Below are positions 1 to 7,611 of a stretch of DNA of 13,182 bases, piece after piece (the first letter of the stretch is position 1; every line of letters starts with the position of its first letter). The notes under the pieces were generated by a model. The model was given only the letters and a program-made list of their open reading frames with translations. It was not told the origin of the DNA and did no database searches. Origin of the DNA: JAGXLC01 sp964472385 (GTDB lineage: Bacteria > Bacteroidota > Bacteroidia > Bacteroidales > UBA12077). A program made the translations under genes and the position numbers. The stretch is from assembly GCA_964472385.1 (NCBI GenBank), contig CAYYLT010000072.1, positions 1 to 13,182 on the forward strand, read 5' to 3'.

Positions 1-23
1 TTTATTATAGGCATTTTTTGTGT

Positions 24-114
24 TTTTCAGCAAACCCGACGTAGGCGACTACGTCGTGGGCTTTCGACGCCTTGCATCTACCCAAAACTTGACGCATGAA
101 TAATGCAGGCTAAA
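24..114 (+). repeat. Dispersed intergenic repeat, module R3, copy 1
   Basis: This 91-bp stretch aligns without gaps to 1867-1957; by eye 83 of 91 bases are identical. It opens with TTTTCAGCAAACCC, contains a perfect 8-bp hairpin (37-44 with 49-56, loop GCGA) and ends with the 18-bp motif TGAATAATGCAGGCTAAA (97-114). That 18-bp motif recurs at 1940-1957, 12850-12867 and, inverted, at 1643-1660 and 12421-12438. A weaker inverted version lies at 189-206. No reading frame is kept between the copies, so this is non-coding. It may be a MITE-like or REP-like element; no transposase is nearby. Confidence 0.85.
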
Positions 115-255
115 CCAGTAAACCATGCTTCCGAGAAATCTTCTGCTTATGGGAATATCTTTTTCATGATCCATTCGTATACAGCTTAAGCCTGGATTGT
201 TCATGCTTTTTTGTGGATAATACGGGTAAATGCTTTAACCTGAACAATGTAGTTT

Positions 256-969
256 ATGATGAAGATTTTAAAACCATTTTTTTCTCAAAGGGGGTTGTAT
301 ATGCTCTTTTTTTGTGTTTCAATTGGCATGATATCCTGCAGCCCTGAATATGTTCCCAATATGGTGAATACCCCTATGTTTGATGAAAAAGGGGAGCTTC
401 AGGCAAATCTGTCAGGCGGAGTTAGCGGCACCGATGCGCAGCTGAGCTACGCCATTTCAGATCATTTGGGTTTGATGGCCAACGGAAGTTTCCGAAATGA
501 AACAAGTGATACGTCCAATGAATTTCACAAACATCATCTTTATGAATTTGGAATTGGCTATTTTGATCATATTGGCCATGTGGGCAGGTATGAAATTTTT
601 GGTGGGCTGGGTACAGGCAGGATGAGTGGCTATGATGAAAGCTGGGTGGATGATCCGGTAGGGGAAGCCCGATTTTTCAAAATATTTGTTCAGCCATCTG
701 TAGGTCTTAAATCCAAGGTCATTGACGGGAATTTTGCAACCCGTTGGGTATTGGTACAAACTGACTATTCCGAAGGCAATGTCTCCGGCAGTAGCACTTT
801 TCAGCCCTTTTTCGAACCTGTTCTTACCGGAAGAGTGGGGTTTAAATATGTTAAAATAACCTCCCAGCTTGGTTTCTCTTTACCTGTTGGAGATAAAATA
901 CCATTTGATTATCAGCCTTTTATATTTAGCTTAGGGTTGCATCTTAATATCAATATTTTGGGAAATTGA
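256..969 (+). CDS. Putative outer-membrane-associated lipoprotein of unknown function
   Basis: The 237-residue product starts with a basic N-terminus, a hydrophobic stretch (about residues 14-27) and the lipobox-like MISC with Cys28, so it should be cleaved by signal peptidase II and lipidated. The mature part is rich in alternating hydrophobic and polar residues with many Gly, Asn and aromatic residues (for example GIGYFDHIG and FGGLGTG). It ends in strand-like segments, as in small beta-barrel or outer-membrane-associated proteins. I recall similar Bacteroidota lipoproteins beginning C-SPxYVPN but know no function for them. ATG codons occur at 256 and 259 and either could be the start. No clear promoter was found upstream, where repeat DNA ends about 50-140 bp before the gene. 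It converges on purN with only 26 bp between the stop codons. Confidence 0.75.
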   Translation: MMKILKPFFSQRGLYMLFFCVSIGMISCSPEYVPNMVNTPMFDEKGELQANLSGGVSGTDAQLSYAISDHLGLMANGSFRNETSDTSNEFHKHHLYEFGIGYFDHIGHVGRYEIFGGLGTGRMSGYDESWVDDPVGEARFFKIFVQPSVGLKSKVIDGNFATRWVLVQTDYSEGNVSGSSTFQPFFEPVLTGRVGFKYVKITSQLGFSLPVGDKIPFDYQPFIFSLGLHLNINILGN

Positions 970-995
970 TTGGGTTATGCTTGGCAAATCGTTAG

Positions 996-1568
996 CTAAT
1001 GCTGATGGGCAAGCAACTGTTCTATGATGCGGGGATAATATTTATATTCTAATGCATGCGCTTTCCGCGCAAGATCCTCAATCTTATCCCCTTTTTCTAC
1101 CTGAAATTTTGCTTGGTGAATGATTTGTCCATCATCATATTTTTCATTGACATAATGGATGGAAATACCACTTTCTTTATCTCCATTTTCGAGCACTTTC
1201 TGATGGATATGGTCACCGTACATGCCTTTACCTCCGTATTTTGGTAATAAAGCAGGATGAACATTGATGATACGATTCGGAAAAGCATCGATCATGTGTT
1301 TTGGAATTAAAAGCAGAAAACCTGCCAAAACAATTAAATCAATATTTTTGTTTAACAGCTTGCTGGTTATTTTGCGGGTGTGGTAAAGTTCCTCCTTATC
1401 AAAAACATAAGAAGGAATGTTTTGTTCATCAGCCCTTTTCAGGACATAGGCATTTTTGTTATTGCTGAGTATAATTGTAACTTGTATATATTTGTTTTTA
1501 TAAAAGTAACGGCTAATGTTTTCGGCATTTGAACCGGATCCGGAAGCAAAAATGGCAATTTTTTTCAT
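996..1568 (-). CDS. purN: Phosphoribosylglycinamide formyltransferase (GAR transformylase)
   Basis: PurN transfers the formyl group of 10-formyltetrahydrofolate to glycinamide ribonucleotide, the third step of purine synthesis in the cytoplasm. The 190-residue product begins MKKIAIFASGSGSN, the phosphate-binding glycine loop. It carries NVHPALLPKYGG (about 102-113), with Asn102 and His104 matching the catalytic Asn and His of the family, and YDDGQII with Asp145 matching the catalytic Asp. The KYGGKGMYG form of the active-site loop is the one I associate with Bacteroidota PurN. An in-frame ATG three codons upstream (1577) is possible, but MKK matches family starts. The gene diverges from acpP across 550 bp of repeat-bearing DNA. 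No TAnnTTTG promoter is evident for it. Confidence 0.93.
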   Translation of the reverse strand: MKKIAIFASGSGSNAENISRYFYKNKYIQVTIILSNNKNAYVLKRADEQNIPSYVFDKEELYHTRKITSKLLNKNIDLIVLAGFLLLIPKHMIDAFPNRIINVHPALLPKYGGKGMYGDHIHQKVLENGDKESGISIHYVNEKYDDGQIIHQAKFQVEKGDKIEDLARKAHALEYKYYPRIIEQLLAHQH

Positions 1569-1639
1569 AGGCTGCATGGATTATTTTATACCCGATTTCT
1601 GTATGGAAGGGTATCCTATTCTATATTTCAATGATTGAT

Positions 1640-1779
1640 TGATTTATCGTGTATTATTCATAAAAAATGGAAAAACAGTTATAAACAATAGAATATTAGT
1701 TATTTACTTATTATGCTCAAAAAAATATTTTTATACATTTTTTCCGGGTGCGCCAATTTTTGGGCATTTGCTGTGTTGC
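1640..1779 (-). repeat. Dispersed intergenic repeat, module R2, copy 1
   Basis: Read on the minus strand, this segment of about 140 bp aligns with 12728-12867 on the plus strand over almost its full length, with a net 2-bp length difference. The best blocks are CCAAAAATTGGCGCAC and the AAAAAATGTAT that follows closely, and an exact match of about 20 bp that includes ATGAATAATAC (1651-1670 against 12840-12859). It ends in a variant of the 18-bp motif (1643-1660). Any purN promoter would have to lie in or next to this repeat. Confidence 0.82.
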
Positions 1780-1793
1780 GAAAGCCTCGAAGC

Positions 1794-1880
1794 AGGGTTT
1801 GCTAAAAAGCATAAAAAATCCTTAAATCAATGGGGTAAACATATCTGTTGTTTCCAAAATGAAAGGTTTTCAGCAAACCC
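1794..1880 (-). repeat. Dispersed intergenic repeat, module R1, copy 1, bounded by inverted 9-mers
   Basis: The segment is bounded by GGGTTTGCT (1796-1804) and AGCAAACCC (1872-1880), which are inverted copies of one another. Its minus strand aligns with 12911-13001 on the plus strand. The central part, including GAAACAACAG, ATGTTTA and ATTGATTT, is about 80% or more identical by eye. It sits between R2 (1640-1779) and R3 (1867-1957) and shares the TTTTCAGCAAACCC junction with R3. It is non-coding. Confidence 0.78.
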
Positions 1881-1957
1881 GAAGTGGGCGACTACGTTGT
1901 CGGCTTTCGACACCTTGCATCTGCCCAAAACTTGACGCATGAATAATACTGGCTAAA
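1867..1957 (+). repeat. Dispersed intergenic repeat, module R3, copy 2
   Basis: This is the second copy of the 91-bp repeat at 24-114, with eight substitutions and no gaps. Three of the substitutions fall in the hairpin (here 1880-1887 with 1892-1899). Two give G-T wobble pairs and one gives an A-G mismatch, so the fold is weakened but largely kept. It ends about 90 bp before the acpP promoter. Confidence 0.85.
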
Positions 1958-2048
1958 TAATACACACTAAAATATAGGTCTTAAGGTGCTAATCCAATAT
2001 GATTTAATATAAAAACATTATTTTTAAGCAAAAAATTTTAATTTTTTT

Positions 2049-2080
2049 TTTGTTATATGAAAGGGAATTATATTTCTTTG
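2049..2080 (+). promoter_or_regulatory. Promoter of acpP-fabF-rnc block
   Basis: TTTG (2049-2052), a 20-bp spacer and TTTCTTTG (2073-2080) match the Bacteroidota sigma factor consensus TTTG-N19-21-TAnnTTTG with one mismatch in the -7 element. Transcription should begin near 2085, giving a leader of roughly 35 nt before acpP. A T-run lies directly upstream (2042-2051). Confidence 0.7.
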
Positions 2081-2121
2081 CACATGTAAAATTAAAAAAT
2101 AGTAACTTAAAATTAAAAATT

Positions 2122-2361
2122 ATGGCAGAAGATATTGCATCACGGGTAAAAGCAATCATTGTTGACAAGCTTGGAGTAGAAGACAATGAGGTTACGGACA
2201 ATGCCAGCTTCACAAATGATTTAGGTGCTGATTCACTCGACACCGTTGAGCTGATTATGGAATTTGAGAAAGAGTTTAACATTAGCATACCTGATGATCA
2301 GGCTGAAAATATCAGCACGGTAGGAGAGGCTGTTAATTATATTAAGGAAAACGCACAATAA
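2122..2361 (+). CDS. acpP: Acyl carrier protein
   Basis: This 79-residue acidic protein carries the growing acyl chain during type II fatty acid synthesis. The DSLD motif puts the 4'-phosphopantetheine attachment site at Ser38, in the context LGADSLDTVEL. Length and the four-helix sequence pattern fit the family. The start is the ATG of MAEDIASRVK: an in-frame ATG further upstream (2050) lies in the promoter, before the predicted transcription start, so it cannot be used. fabF follows after 34 bp, as usual. Confidence 0.96.
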   Translation: MAEDIASRVKAIIVDKLGVEDNEVTDNASFTNDLGADSLDTVELIMEFEKEFNISIPDDQAENISTVGEAVNYIKENAQ

Positions 2362-2395
2362 AGCATCATCAACTTGTTTTAAATTTTGATTTATT

Positions 2396-3649
2396 ATGGC
2401 ATTTAGACGTGTTGTGATAACAGGAATAGGTGCGATAACACCTATTGGGAATAATCTTGAGGAATTTTGCAAGAGTTTGCAAAATGGGGTGAGTGGTTCT
2501 GATTGGATTACCCATTTTGACGCTTCAAAATTTAAAACAAGGTTTGCCTGCGAGGTAAAAAATTACAATCCCAAGGATCATTTTGACAGAAAGGAGCTAA
2601 GGAAGCTGGATCTTTATACCCAGTATGCCTTGATTGCCGTCAAGGAAGCCATAGAGGATTCGGGGATACCCCTGGAATCAACTGATTTGAATAGGACAGG
2701 GGTGATTTGGGGATCCGGAATTGGCGGGATCAATACCTTTCTCAATGAAGTAAAGGGTTTTGTGGAAGGAGATGGTACTCCCCGATTTAGTCCGTTTTTT
2801 ATCCCGAAGATGATATCCGACATTGCGGCGGGTCATATCTCTATGAAATATGGATTTACCGGTCCCAATTATAGTACGGTCTCTGCATGTGCTTCTTCTT
2901 CCCATTCCATTATTGATGCGATGAACTATATCCGGTTGGGCAAAGCCGAAGTTTTTGTGACCGGAGGTTCTGAGGCAGCAATCAATGAAGCCGGGATGGG
3001 TGGCTTCAATGCCATGCAGGCTATTTCCGCCAACAATGCTGAATATCAAACAGCCTCCCGGCCCTTTGACAAAACCCGGGATGGTTTTGTCATGGGAGAA
3101 GGTGGTGGTGCATTGATTGTTGAAGAGTTGGAACATGCTAAAAAACGGGGGGCAAAGATCTATGCGGAACTTTTGGGTGGCGGTATGTCGGCCGATGCGT
3201 ATCACCTTACGGCACCCCACCCCGAAGGAAAAGGTGCTAAGCATGTAATGATTAATGCACTGGATGATGCTAAGCTGAATACTGAGGACATAGATTATAT
3301 TAACGTGCATGGTACTTCTACTCCTGTTGGGGATGGAGCTGAAATTAAGGGCATCCGTGAAGTCTTTGGAGATCATTCCTATGAAATGAACATCAGCGCA
3401 ACCAAATCGATGACCGGTCATCTGCTTGGGGCAGCAGGAGCGGTAGAGCTGATTACGGCTATTTGTGCTCTGAATAAAAGTGTGGTACCTCCTACCATCA
3501 ACCACCAGGAGGATGATCCGGATATTGATAATCATATTAATTATACCTTTAATCAAGCACAGGAAAAAGAAGTAAATCTCGCCATTAGCAATACCTTTGG
3601 TTTTGGTGGGCATAATGCTTCCATAGTGGTGGGTAAATTTTTTGATTGA
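2396..3649 (+). CDS. fabF: Beta-ketoacyl-ACP synthase II
   Basis: FabF condenses malonyl-ACP with acyl-ACP, elongating fatty acids. The 417-residue protein has the thiolase-fold condensing-enzyme residues in order: nucleophile Cys165 in VSACASSSH, His305 in VHGTSTP, Lys337 in ATKSMTGH, and His342. NTFGFGGHN (about 399-407) contains the phenylalanine gate. Length and spacing match FabF/KAS II, so FabB is unlikely given the adjacent acpP and the family pattern. The rnc reading frame starts inside its last codons. A long open frame on the opposite strand (2678-3613) is a shadow. Confidence 0.96.
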   Translation: MAFRRVVITGIGAITPIGNNLEEFCKSLQNGVSGSDWITHFDASKFKTRFACEVKNYNPKDHFDRKELRKLDLYTQYALIAVKEAIEDSGIPLESTDLNRTGVIWGSGIGGINTFLNEVKGFVEGDGTPRFSPFFIPKMISDIAAGHISMKYGFTGPNYSTVSACASSSHSIIDAMNYIRLGKAEVFVTGGSEAAINEAGMGGFNAMQAISANNAEYQTASRPFDKTRDGFVMGEGGGALIVEELEHAKKRGAKIYAELLGGGMSADAYHLTAPHPEGKGAKHVMINALDDAKLNTEDIDYINVHGTSTPVGDGAEIKGIREVFGDHSYEMNISATKSMTGHLLGAAGAVELITAICALNKSVVPPTINHQEDDPDIDNHINYTFNQAQEKEVNLAISNTFGFGGHNASIVVGKFFD

Positions 3650-4370
3650 TTTGAAATTGGTAAATCTTTTCTTTAAAAAAAAATATTCTGCATACAGTGA
3701 CCTTCTCTTAAAGCAGGTCTTGCATTACAAACCCAAAAATATGGATTTGTTCAGACTTGCTTTAACCCATAAATCAGCCAATCCTGAATCCAATCATTCC
3801 AGTCTCTATAACAATGAAAGGCTTGAATATTTAGGAGATGCGGTGTTGAATGCTGTGGTAGCCGATATGCTTTATCACCTGTATCCTGAAAAACAGGAAG
3901 GTTTTTTGACCAAAATGAGAGCCAAAATTGTTAGCAGGGAAACCCTTAATAAGATTGCCAAAAAGGTTGGACTGGAAAAAATCGTTCAATCCAATTTGGA
4001 TGATAATCTGAGCCACAATGTAATGGGTAATGCCCTGGAAGCGGTTATTGGTGCTATTTTTCTGGATGCTGGCTTTGTCCGAACCAAACGTTATGTGCAT
4101 CGCTATTTGCTGAAACCTTATATCGATATCAAGGCATTTGCATACAATACTTTTGACTTTAAAAGCCAATTGATCGAATGGAGTCAAAAGCATGATGTTG
4201 AACTGATATTTGAAGATATTGAAAAGGCCGACGAGAATGCTCATCAGCCCTTTTTTATTTCCAATGTTAAGGTGCATGATAGAATTCTTGGATGCGGGAA
4301 AGGAAATTCCAAAAAAGAGGCTCAACAAAAAGCCGCAAGAGAAGCTTTCCACCATTATATCGAATTTTGA
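3642..4370 (+). CDS. rnc: Ribonuclease III, TTG start, catalytic Asp replaced by Asn
   Basis: RNase III cuts double-stranded RNA, including pre-rRNA. The 242-residue product has the signature NERLEYLGD (58-66), with Glu59, Glu62 and Asp66 matching E. coli Glu38, Glu41 and Asp45. A second acidic patch is at NALEAVIGA (130-138), and a C-terminal double-stranded RNA-binding domain follows (about 170-240, with GKGNSKKEAQQKAA). Glu133 matches catalytic Glu117, but the position of E. coli Asp114 is Asn130. The frame opens after a stop at 3624-3626. The first ATG is codon 34, which would cut off a segment that looks like the usual N-terminus, so a TTG (3642, 3651 or 3657) is the probable start. With 3642, the gene overlaps fabF by 8 bp, suggesting translational coupling. 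Confidence 0.93.
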   Translation: MIDLKLVNLFFKKKYSAYSDLLLKQVLHYKPKNMDLFRLALTHKSANPESNHSSLYNNERLEYLGDAVLNAVVADMLYHLYPEKQEGFLTKMRAKIVSRETLNKIAKKVGLEKIVQSNLDDNLSHNVMGNALEAVIGAIFLDAGFVRTKRYVHRYLLKPYIDIKAFAYNTFDFKSQLIEWSQKHDVELIFEDIEKADENAHQPFFISNVKVHDRILGCGKGNSKKEAQQKAAREAFHHYIEF

Positions 4371-4431
4371 ATTTCCCGGCTCTTTATTTTCCCATACATT
4401 ATTACTATTTTTATTGCCCTAACGATTTGGC

Positions 4432-4857
4432 ATGAAGAAAAGGGTACACAAACTTCAGGATTTTTTTCCGGAGGATTTTCAGCTTATCTGCATTGCTGCT
4501 CATCAAAGTGATTACAGATTGTCATGGGCATTGAATGAGCAATTGCAATTAAGCTTGCAGAAAGACCAGGATCTTGTTGTGACAATCAAAAAGACGGATA
4601 TTCGCCAACATTTCACCAGGTTTTCCTTTATGGACACCAACCAACACATTCGATATTACCTGATTGATAATAAAAGTAGGCAGGGTTTTCTCCTGCCCGA
4701 GATGAAGAACATCGACTTTCTCCTAAAGGTTGAAGGTCAGCCTGAGCGGCATAAACTTTTATCCATGGTTGAGGAGATCAGAAAAATATCTTTTGTGGTG
4801 ATTGCATACCTGATGGAGGATATTCCAATCAAACACAAGAAAAAATTTATTTTTTAA
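4432..4857 (+). CDS. IPExxxVDY family protein of unknown function
   Basis: The 141-residue protein carries LLPEMKNIDF (87-96), a close match to the motif that names the IPExxxVDY family, which as far as I know is confined to Bacteroidota. It begins with the family-like MKKRVHKL, has ICIAAHQSDYRLSWALN (about 19-35), and shows no signal peptide or membrane segment, so it is probably cytosolic. No function is established. I recall it commonly following rnc in this phylum, and it does so here after 61 bp, with the M42 peptidase 15 bp downstream. Confidence 0.85.
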   Translation: MKKRVHKLQDFFPEDFQLICIAAHQSDYRLSWALNEQLQLSLQKDQDLVVTIKKTDIRQHFTRFSFMDTNQHIRYYLIDNKSRQGFLLPEMKNIDFLLKVEGQPERHKLLSMVEEIRKISFVVIAYLMEDIPIKHKKKFIF

Positions 4858-4862
4858 TTTGA

Positions 4863-4868
4863 AAGGAG
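4863..4868 (+). promoter_or_regulatory. Shine-Dalgarno sequence of the M42 peptidase gene
   Basis: AAGGAG lies 4 nt before the ATG at 4873. Most genes here have no such sequence, as is usual in Bacteroidota, so a clear one is notable. The spacing is short. Confidence 0.5.
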
Positions 4869-4872
4869 CTTT

Positions 4873-5925
4873 ATGCATAATCTTGATTTGAAATTGTTAA
4901 AAAGGATCAGTGAAACACCTGGTGCGCCAGGTTTTGAAAAACACATCAGAAATCTTATACTTCATGAGGTACGTGAATGGGTTGATGAATGTTCAATAGA
5001 TAATATGGGCAACGTAATTGCAAAAGTCAAGGGGAAGGATCCTAAGAAAGTGATGCTTGCTGCCCATATGGATGAGATCGGGTTTATTGTTAATCATATT
5101 GATGATCAGGGTTTTATTCGTTTTGTGCCTCTTGGGGGGTTTGATCCCAAGACCCTTACTTCACAACGGGTCACCGTTCACGGAAAGAAGAATTTAATCG
5201 GTGTGATGGGAACAAAACCGATCCATATGATGAGCGAGGAGGAAAAAAGGAAAATGGTCAAAACAGAAGATTTTTTCATCGATATGGGCATGAAAAAGGA
5301 AGAAGTTGAGCAATATGTACAAGTGGGTGATCCCATAACGCGACAAAGGGAATTGATTGAGATCGGAGATTGTATAAACGGGAAGTCACTGGATAACCGA
5401 ATTTCCGTTTATATCTTGCTCGAGACCCTAAAACAAATGCAAGATCAATCGCCTCCTTACGATATTTTTGCCGTATTCACGGTACAGGAAGAAGTCGGCA
5501 TTCGTGGGGCCCAGGTTGCTACACAACAGATTGAGCCAGATTTTGGTTTGGCTATAGATACCACCATTGCCTATGATGTTCCTGGGGCCCAACCACACGA
5601 ACAGGTAACCAAACTGGGAGAAGGGGTTGCTATTAAAATTCTTGATTCCACAGCCATAGCTGATTACAGGATGGTTGAATACATCAAGGAAGTTGCAAAC
5701 CGACACCAAATCAAGTGGCAACCCGAAGTACTTGCTAAAGGAGGTACTGATACCGCTATGGTACAACGAATGACCAAGTCGGGTTCTATCGCCGGAGCTG
5801 TATCGATTCCTACCCGCCATATCCATCAGGTCATAGAATCGGTGCATAAGGATGATATCTACCACAGTGTGGATTTGCTCAATCATTGCCTGATGGAACT
5901 TGATCAAAAAAATTGGGATCATTAG
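4873..5925 (+). CDS. M42 family metallo-aminopeptidase (TET/FrvX type)
   Basis: M42 peptidases are cytosolic di-zinc aminopeptidases, usually dodecameric tetrahedra, that trim peptides from the N-terminus. The 350-residue product shows all five expected metal ligands by alignment to TET peptidases: His65 in LAAHMDEIG, Asp174 in GKSLDNR, Glu207 beside the general base Glu206 in VQEEVGIRG, Asp229 in AIDTT, and His318 in PTRHIHQ. Length is typical. It is the last gene of the plus-strand block starting at acpP. It could be annotated as endoglucanase M or as glutamyl or deblocking aminopeptidase in databases; the substrate cannot be read from the sequence. Confidence 0.93.
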   Translation: MHNLDLKLLKRISETPGAPGFEKHIRNLILHEVREWVDECSIDNMGNVIAKVKGKDPKKVMLAAHMDEIGFIVNHIDDQGFIRFVPLGGFDPKTLTSQRVTVHGKKNLIGVMGTKPIHMMSEEEKRKMVKTEDFFIDMGMKKEEVEQYVQVGDPITRQRELIEIGDCINGKSLDNRISVYILLETLKQMQDQSPPYDIFAVFTVQEEVGIRGAQVATQQIEPDFGLAIDTTIAYDVPGAQPHEQVTKLGEGVAIKILDSTAIADYRMVEYIKEVANRHQIKWQPEVLAKGGTDTAMVQRMTKSGSIAGAVSIPTRHIHQVIESVHKDDIYHSVDLLNHCLMELDQKNWDH

Positions 5926-5928
5926 CAA

Positions 5929-5956
5929 ACCCTGTGTAGTTTTTATACAATAGGGT
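5929..5956 (+). terminator. Possible weak terminator after the M42 gene
   Basis: ACCCT (5929-5933) pairs with AGGGT (5952-5956), and GTGTA pairs with TATAC inside it, leaving a 3-nt bulge and a GTTTT loop. T-rich sequence follows (about 5958-5972) but not immediately. It is placed correctly between the peptidase stop and the kinase promoter. Confidence 0.35.
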
Positions 5957-5993
5957 ATGTTTTATCGTTTTTGTGTTAAATGTTGTTAAATAA

Positions 5994-6024
5994 TTTACAT
6001 TGACGGTTTTGATGCATAATTTTG
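5994..6024 (+). promoter_or_regulatory. Promoter of the two-component operon, with an overlapping dyad
   Basis: TAATTTTG (6017-6024) is a full match to the TAnnTTTG -7 element. TTTA (5994-5997), 19 bp upstream, is a one-mismatch -33 element. The predicted start of transcription (about 6029-6031) is essentially the A of the ATG at 6032. A perfect inverted repeat, GATGCA (6011-6016) and TGCATC (6023-6028), brackets the -7 element and could be an operator. Confidence 0.6.
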
Positions 6025-6031
6025 CATCGCT

Positions 6032-7600
6032 ATGAGTAAAAAAACGATCTGGTTTGTTACGTTTGCTTTGTCCGCCACATTAATAGGGCTTTTTATTGTT
6101 CAGGGTTACTGGATCAGAGATGCTATACGTATTAATGAACAGCATTTTGATCAACTCATTAACAAAACGCTCAATAATGTCGTAAAAAAGTTGGAAAACC
6201 AGGAAGTGGTTTATCAGATTATTAATGAAGTTGAACCTTATGAGCACAAAGAAGCCGGGATCAATAAGGTGGTAAGTACACACCTTACCAAAACGCGACA
6301 AAAAAAATATGCGCTGAACCATTATTCACTTGATAAGCAAATACTGGAAATCAGTAGTTTGGATTCTATTGATTTTAATGCCCGGTTTAACCTGCCCGAT
6401 GAAAAACTTCTTCAGCTTGGATCCGAAGGTCAAAGATATAAGATGGCGGAAAGTTTGAAAAAGACCTTCAGGCAGCGTCTGGAGAATGAATTGCAGACAG
6501 ATCTTTCTGAAAAACGGGTGTTTGTGGAAAATATCGTTAATAAGCTCATTCAGGTTGATGTAGGGATTGAAAACAGGATTGATACACGGGCAATAGATAC
6601 AATACTCAGTAAGAAGCTCAGTGAAAAAGGGATTCACCTTGACTATGAATTTGCAGTGGTGAACAACCATGATAGTATATTGTTTCAAACTGCTCAATAT
6701 CATCAGGGTGATGACCGACAGATATACTCCAGCCGGTTATTTCCGAATGACGTCATTTCGCGGGATAATTTTCTTAAAGTGTACTTTCTTGAACGGGAAG
6801 ATTATATTTTTAAATCTATAGGTAGCATGACCCTTATTTCCGTTATACTTTCATTTATTGTGATCATGGGGTTTGCCATAACTACGCATATCATGTTTAA
6901 GCAAAAAAGAATGTCGCGCATTAAAAATGACTTTGTCAACAACATGACCCATGAATTAAAAACCCCTATTTCCACCATATCCCTTGCTACGCAAATGTTA
7001 AAAGATCATTCCATTCCGGAATCTTCTAAAAATTTAGACAATATCTCCCGGATCATTGATGATGAAACTACCCGCTTAAGGCTTCAGGTGGAAAAAGTCC
7101 TTAAAACTGCCGTTTTTAAAAGTGGAAAAATTAAAATCAAATTTAAAGCATTAGATTTGCATCAAATTATTGACCATGTTGTAAAAAGTTTTTATATTCA
7201 GGTGGAAAATCAAAATGGTAAGATTGAAAAGGAAATGAAAGCTGAAAATGCTGTTGCTAAGGTGGATGAAGTTCATTTTACCAACTTAATGTTCAATCTA
7301 TTGGATAATGCCGTTAAATACAGTAATGGTAAGCCCGAAATCAAGGTTGAAACCCGGAATTTTAATCATGGAATATTGATTGCAGTAGAAGATAAAGGTA
7401 TCGGTATTAAGAAAAAGGACCAGAAAAAAATATTCGATCAGTTTTATCGGGTTCATACGGGTAATGTACATAATGTAAAGGGATTTGGATTGGGTTTAAA
7501 TTATGTAAAGAAAATGGTGGAAGAACATAATGGCAGTATTAAATTGATCAGTGAGCATAAAAAGGGCACCAGGTTTGAAATTATGATTCCTCAAAAATAA
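6032..7600 (+). CDS. rprX: Membrane sensor histidine kinase, RprX-like
   Basis: This 522-residue kinase has two membrane segments (about 6-25 and 264-288) flanking a periplasmic sensor region of about 240 residues with no domain I recognise. The cytoplasmic part holds the H-box FVNNMTHELKTP with phospho-acceptor His307, the N-box NLLDNAVKY (422-430), the G1 box DKGIGI (454-459), the F-box IFDQFYRV and the G2 box GFGLGL. It should autophosphorylate and pass phosphate to the response regulator encoded 11 bp downstream. Size, architecture and partner resemble RprX of Bacteroides fragilis; the symbol rests on that resemblance, not on a search. No HAMP domain is evident. The message may be leaderless. 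Confidence 0.85.
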   Translation: MSKKTIWFVTFALSATLIGLFIVQGYWIRDAIRINEQHFDQLINKTLNNVVKKLENQEVVYQIINEVEPYEHKEAGINKVVSTHLTKTRQKKYALNHYSLDKQILEISSLDSIDFNARFNLPDEKLLQLGSEGQRYKMAESLKKTFRQRLENELQTDLSEKRVFVENIVNKLIQVDVGIENRIDTRAIDTILSKKLSEKGIHLDYEFAVVNNHDSILFQTAQYHQGDDRQIYSSRLFPNDVISRDNFLKVYFLEREDYIFKSIGSMTLISVILSFIVIMGFAITTHIMFKQKRMSRIKNDFVNNMTHELKTPISTISLATQMLKDHSIPESSKNLDNISRIIDDETTRLRLQVEKVLKTAVFKSGKIKIKFKALDLHQIIDHVVKSFYIQVENQNGKIEKEMKAENAVAKVDEVHFTNLMFNLLDNAVKYSNGKPEIKVETRNFNHGILIAVEDKGIGIKKKDQKKIFDQFYRVHTGNVHNVKGFGLGLNYVKKMVEEHNGSIKLISEHKKGTRFEIMIPQK

Positions 7601-7611
7601 TCCGGATCAAG

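Noticed and set aside
24..206. CRISPR-like or tandem repeat array
   Set aside because: The copies are far apart, differ in orientation and have no regular spacers, so they are dispersed repeats.
979..1014. GCTTG/CAAGC hairpin between the lipoprotein gene and purN as a two-way terminator
   Set aside because: It has only five outer pairs, it overlaps the end of purN, and there is no T-run on either side.
1639..1935. 98-codon open frame on the plus strand
   Set aside because: It runs through repeat modules R2, R1 and R3, which are non-coding elsewhere, and its frame is not kept in the other copies.
2678..3613. 311-codon open frame on the minus strand inside fabF
   Set aside because: It is fully antisense to a strongly recognised fabF, shows no known motif and looks like a codon-bias shadow.
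5924..5933. AGCAAACCCT after the M42 stop codon as another repeat junction motif
   Set aside because: Only about ten bases match and the flanks do not align to any module, so chance is likely.
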